From Magicicada septendecula (Eukaryota > Arthropoda > Insecta > Hemiptera > Cicadidae), in NCBI GenBank assembly GCA_034769895.1, contig CM068367.1, positions 351,913,111-351,977,110 on the forward strand: a stretch of DNA of 64,000 bases, given 5' to 3'. This document shows, piece by piece, positions 60,737 through 64,000 of this stretch. The notes beneath the pieces are model-generated. The model was not told the DNA's origin, searched no databases, and saw nothing but the letters and a program-made list of their open reading frames with translations. Each line of letters starts with the position of its first letter. Position 1 is the first letter of the stretch. The position numbers and the translations under genes are program-made.

Positions 60737-62074
60737 TGTAACGTGTCGTTTCACTAAACATAAAACATAACATACTCATTAACATGTAAATAATAATTAA
60801 TTAATAGAATTATAAGGTACAAATGTTAAACTTAGAAAATAAGTAAAAAGACATTTGTTAGTTCATAAGCATTAGATTAAAACTATGAGGAGGTCTGCGT
60901 GCCTCAGACAGTTGTTTTGTATCATTGAACTACAAACAGTGAATGTTATAGATTTTACAAATATAATAAATCAAACTATAATTATGTAAGTTAGGTTGTG
61001 TGATAGTGCTAGAAAGTGAAAATAACAGTGATAGACTTTAAAAAGGAAAAAATCAGATATAAGGAATGTGATTAAACATTATTATAATATGAGCATTGAA
61101 TGAAACATATAATCTATATGAAACAGTTATGTAGCCCATATAGTGAGATCAAACCAAGTGTAAATAATTTAAAAGATAGAAACTCTTACGTTAAAAAACT
61201 TATAATAATATAGTTACGAAGGAAAAATAAAGTAAAGGCCAACAGAATATTACTAATTAGAAATGGTAAACCGAACCTGTGACCCATAAAAAATATAGCC
61301 ATGGCCTTTAACTAATGAAATTAATGTTTTGAGTGAAGATGATTGTTGTTAAAAAAATTGTGAATTGCAAGAGAACGTTTAAGGTGTGACTCCTGAATTG
61401 GATACAAATTGAAGACCAATAAAAGATGAGAGGACCAGGAAAAAATGCAAAACCTAGAAGAATGCTGTTTTAATCAAGAGACCAAAAAACCAGATGTCCA
61501 GGAATAAAGAATCAACCAATAAATCCGTTAAGAAAACTGCTAGATTGGTGAGATCACTCCATGACTAAATCAAATATTCGACCAAACATTATGACAGTAA
61601 AGATTGAATTACAACAAAAACAATAACTAAAAAACAATATAAAAACATTATAATTGTGAATTATTTTTGTACACTAGTATACAATAGTCATTAATAATAA
61701 GAGTTTTTGTTATAGTTAATAGTAGTTTAAAAGGACCCACAAACATTCAACAGACATTAACAACACTGTAATACTGAGTCTCATGCATCAAAGTTGTATT
61801 GTTTGTTCTATATGTAAATTGTATGTTGACCCTGAGGTTCAGATGAATAATCCTCTATTTAAAAAATAAAACAGGTTATACTTTATTAGTAAGAGATACT
61901 AATTTGTTTTGATATTACTTATTGACGCTCAGAAGTGGGGCCTTCCACATTCACTGGATACAAAAGGAGGATTATATATAGTAACTGAACGTTACAAATT
62001 GACGCTCAGAAGTGGGGCCTTCCACATTCACTGGATACATAAGGAGGATTATATACATTAAACTGAACGTTACA
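60737..62074 (+). repeat. 3' LTR with duplicated terminus (1338 bp)
   Basis: Nearly identical to the 5' LTR over 60737-61996 (three bases shorter near the end), then an additional copy of its last 77 bp or so (61998-62074). The target duplication follows the outer copy. The duplicated unit begins ATTGACGCTCAGAAGTGGGG. Confidence 0.9.
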
Positions 62075-62078
62075 ACGT

Positions 62079-64000
62079 TTACCTTCTCCCTGTACCAAAA
62101 CAAATTAACATTGCTACCGATAAAAGATTTCACAGAAACAAATCTTAGAAGCCTACATATGCTCTCCTCATAAATAGGAGAGACCTGATTTTAAAAATTT
62201 ATAACTTTCGTATTAACTGAGATAAAGCTTATTAAATACACCATTCTACAACTCATTTATCTTTCTACTCGACCGTATAATTGTATGTTACCGGTTAGGT
62301 TAACTTATTTCATAATGCAGTGAAATCCAAAAGAAGTCACCACCATCCAAAAGGAGTTTCTATTTTCTGACACTAGCGTTAACTTTGTACAGCCACTGTG
62401 AATAAACCAAGCGTCCGTAAAAATTCCTGTTATAATTCGAATTTTTCATATATTCTCCATTACATTCTATATTTCTATTTCTGTATCTCTAATACATTAA
62501 ACGTTATTAATATCTTTCACGTCTAGTGCTATCGTATTTCCTAGAAATGCTACATTTCTTAATTTTTTAATTTAAAATATATTTTTTAATCGATAAGTTT
62601 CTGAAACACGAAAATTAACATGTCGCGAGAGGAGAAGTACACCTACGCTGGTCATAGATCTCTTTTAGGCTTGTGTCAAATAGCGCTTCTAAAACAGTCG
62701 GTTCACGCGTATTAGAACTAAATACTAAACAAGCATATAAGTTAATAAATTCATGAATTTCTGTACTTCCTTGTACAGGCACTGTGTACAAGAATACACA
62801 AACTCGCTTTATGTTTATTGACATAGGCTGCTTGCAAAACTCGCGCTACTTTACTACTACTTTACTATAGACACTGCTATACTCGCCAGCTGTTTTAATA
62901 TTTCCATTATCGCTTTTAAAATATTTTAAAGCGTTCACTATCATTTTTCTTTTATACTTCTTAACTGCGAATCCTTTACAAAGATGTGTCTTCTCAAAGG
63001 ATCCTCATGTAATATACTAACCATCTTAGTACAGTTGTAGGATCCTACAACCTTGACCACCTGTACTCTTTTTACCCTACATTTCTTAAACTTGAATAAA
63101 TAATGTTTAAAAAGTTCATTAGATTAAATTTATTAACATCTCAAACGAAACTGTTTTCAAAACACACTTAGGGAAAAAACACGACGTGAACACAAATACG
63201 CAAGGAAACGCAAGGAGTAACCTATGAGAATGCTAAATGTCATCAGACTAAAAGTATAGCTGTATTCCCTACTGCAGAAAGAATTACGTAGATATGGTAA
63301 ATGTAAATAAATTGAGAACTTTCTTTTTGTCTACCGTGGAAGTACACGCTGCGTATACATTACAAAGCTTAAGCATAACGTCTAATCAGCTTTCCTAAAC
63401 CACTGAACAAACTCGTTTACTAAGTTTGTAGCATATTTGTGTACTCCAAAATAATTAGTGGCTAAATGATTTTCACGTTTTTATATTTCCGTATAAATTG
63501 TTTCTCGTGTTAGTTAGTCGATATGTTTTATGATAGAGCATAAGATGTTAGTTTTTTCGATACTAATTAATATTTACTTTGTTAATATGTTGAATATCCT
63601 CTTACATTTTCACAATTACTGTTGATGTACAATAATTCCTATGATTTATTATTTTATTATTTATTATTTGTATTTGAGTACGCACATAAAAAACTTGTAT
63701 GTGTGTGTGTGTGCGCGCGCGCGCGCGCGCGCGTTTACTTGCGTGGATTTATGGTAACGTTTCTATTTATACTTTTGCACCTTCTATCAGACCTTGTGCC
63801 CATGAAGTTAACAAGTAACTTAAGCAAGTGTACTTCTTAATTTATTAAAAGAACACTAAAATTCTATAAGATTTTAAATTGAACTTAACGGCACTTTGGG
63901 CTATGTGTAAACATGTAACATATTTTTAAATGTCAACCAGGTGTTTCAACTATTATAAACCTGTACAACTGAACTCTGTGTGTGTGCGTGTGTGTGTGTG
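62079..64000. other. AT-rich stretch without a recognisable gene
   Basis: No coding family or element boundary recognised. It contains a (GT)n(GC)n microsatellite at 63701-63734 and begins another GT run at the window edge (63976-64000). Confidence 0.6.
63701..63734. repeat. (GT)n(GC)n microsatellite
   Basis: GT dinucleotides change to alternating GC, a sequence type prone to left-handed (Z) DNA. Confidence 0.95.

Larger units (their letters stand above)
57029..62074 (+). mobile_element. LTR retrotransposon without pol (non-autonomous)
   Basis: Two long terminal repeats flank a 2.4-kb interior. Both begin TGTAACG and end CGTTACA. The direct repeat ACGT at 57025-57028 and 62075-62078 is a 4-bp target duplication. 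A tRNA-primer-like site follows the left LTR and a G-rich tract (ACGGGGGGC, 60725-60733) precedes the right LTR. The interior encodes one 373-codon protein and no protease, reverse transcriptase or integrase. The size and lack of pol resemble large non-autonomous derivatives moved by a related element. The 4-bp duplication favours a gypsy-like parent, by inference. The two LTRs differ at only a handful of bases, so the insertion is recent. Confidence 0.9.

Overview
This window looks like gene-poor, AT-rich nuclear DNA of an arthropod, most likely an insect. I recognise no host exon, rRNA or intact tRNA. There are no bacterial-type operons and no CRISPR array. Almost every coding signal belongs to a transposable element, most of them broken. 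The kinds of element (Penelope-like elements, Helitrons and a Helentron, mariner, hAT, I/Jockey-like and other non-LTR elements, a gypsy-like gag relic) and the abundant long microsatellites fit a large insect genome. The species cannot be fixed from this sequence alone.

Layout: 1-4.7 kb holds no recognisable gene. A mariner relic lies at 4.7-5.1 kb, a long CTT/CTG/CTC tract at 7.9-8.1 kb and an alternating A-B repeat at 9.2-9.8 kb. A tRNA-derived SINE fragment is near 10.45 kb. A hAT element with an 8-bp target duplication spans 11.85-14.88 kb. A 5'-truncated Penelope-like element (PLE) with reverse transcriptase and GIY-YIG domains lies at 17.3-19.0 kb. Non-LTR 3' ends with GAT tails are at 21.7 and 22.3-22.8 kb. 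A PLE relic (24.8-25.6 kb) sits beside a Helentron C-terminal/endonuclease relic (25.8-26.8 kb). A nearly complete but inactivated Helitron (27.95-33.73 kb, TC...CTAG) carries a nested non-autonomous Helitron in its 5' region. Then come an I/Jockey-like relic (38.1-39.1 kb), a gypsy-like gag relic (39.4-40.0 kb), an internally deleted mariner (41.9-42.8 kb), an internally deleted Helitron (44.0-45.0 kb), a 1.1-kb hAT-type non-autonomous element (46.0-47.1 kb) and a non-LTR relic (48.1-48.6 kb). PLE-type hammerhead ribozyme remnants lie at 50.0, 50.9 and 53.6 kb, and a head-to-head inverted PLE pair at 56.0-56.8 kb. A young LTR retrotransposon with no polymerase gene spans 57.0-62.1 kb.

The most striking theme is the ribozymes. 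At least five loci, on both strands, have the hammerhead layout CTGANGA - stem II - GAAA - very short self-complementary stem III. Hammerheads are known from PLEs. Every one seen here carries one extra nucleotide between the CTGANGA box and stem II. In the best-preserved PLE the reverse-transcriptase stop codon lies inside the ribozyme core. The elements do not form a pathway. The window records repeated retrotransposition and rolling-circle insertion, including nesting and inverted copies. Motif reading was by eye; no database search or folding program was run.
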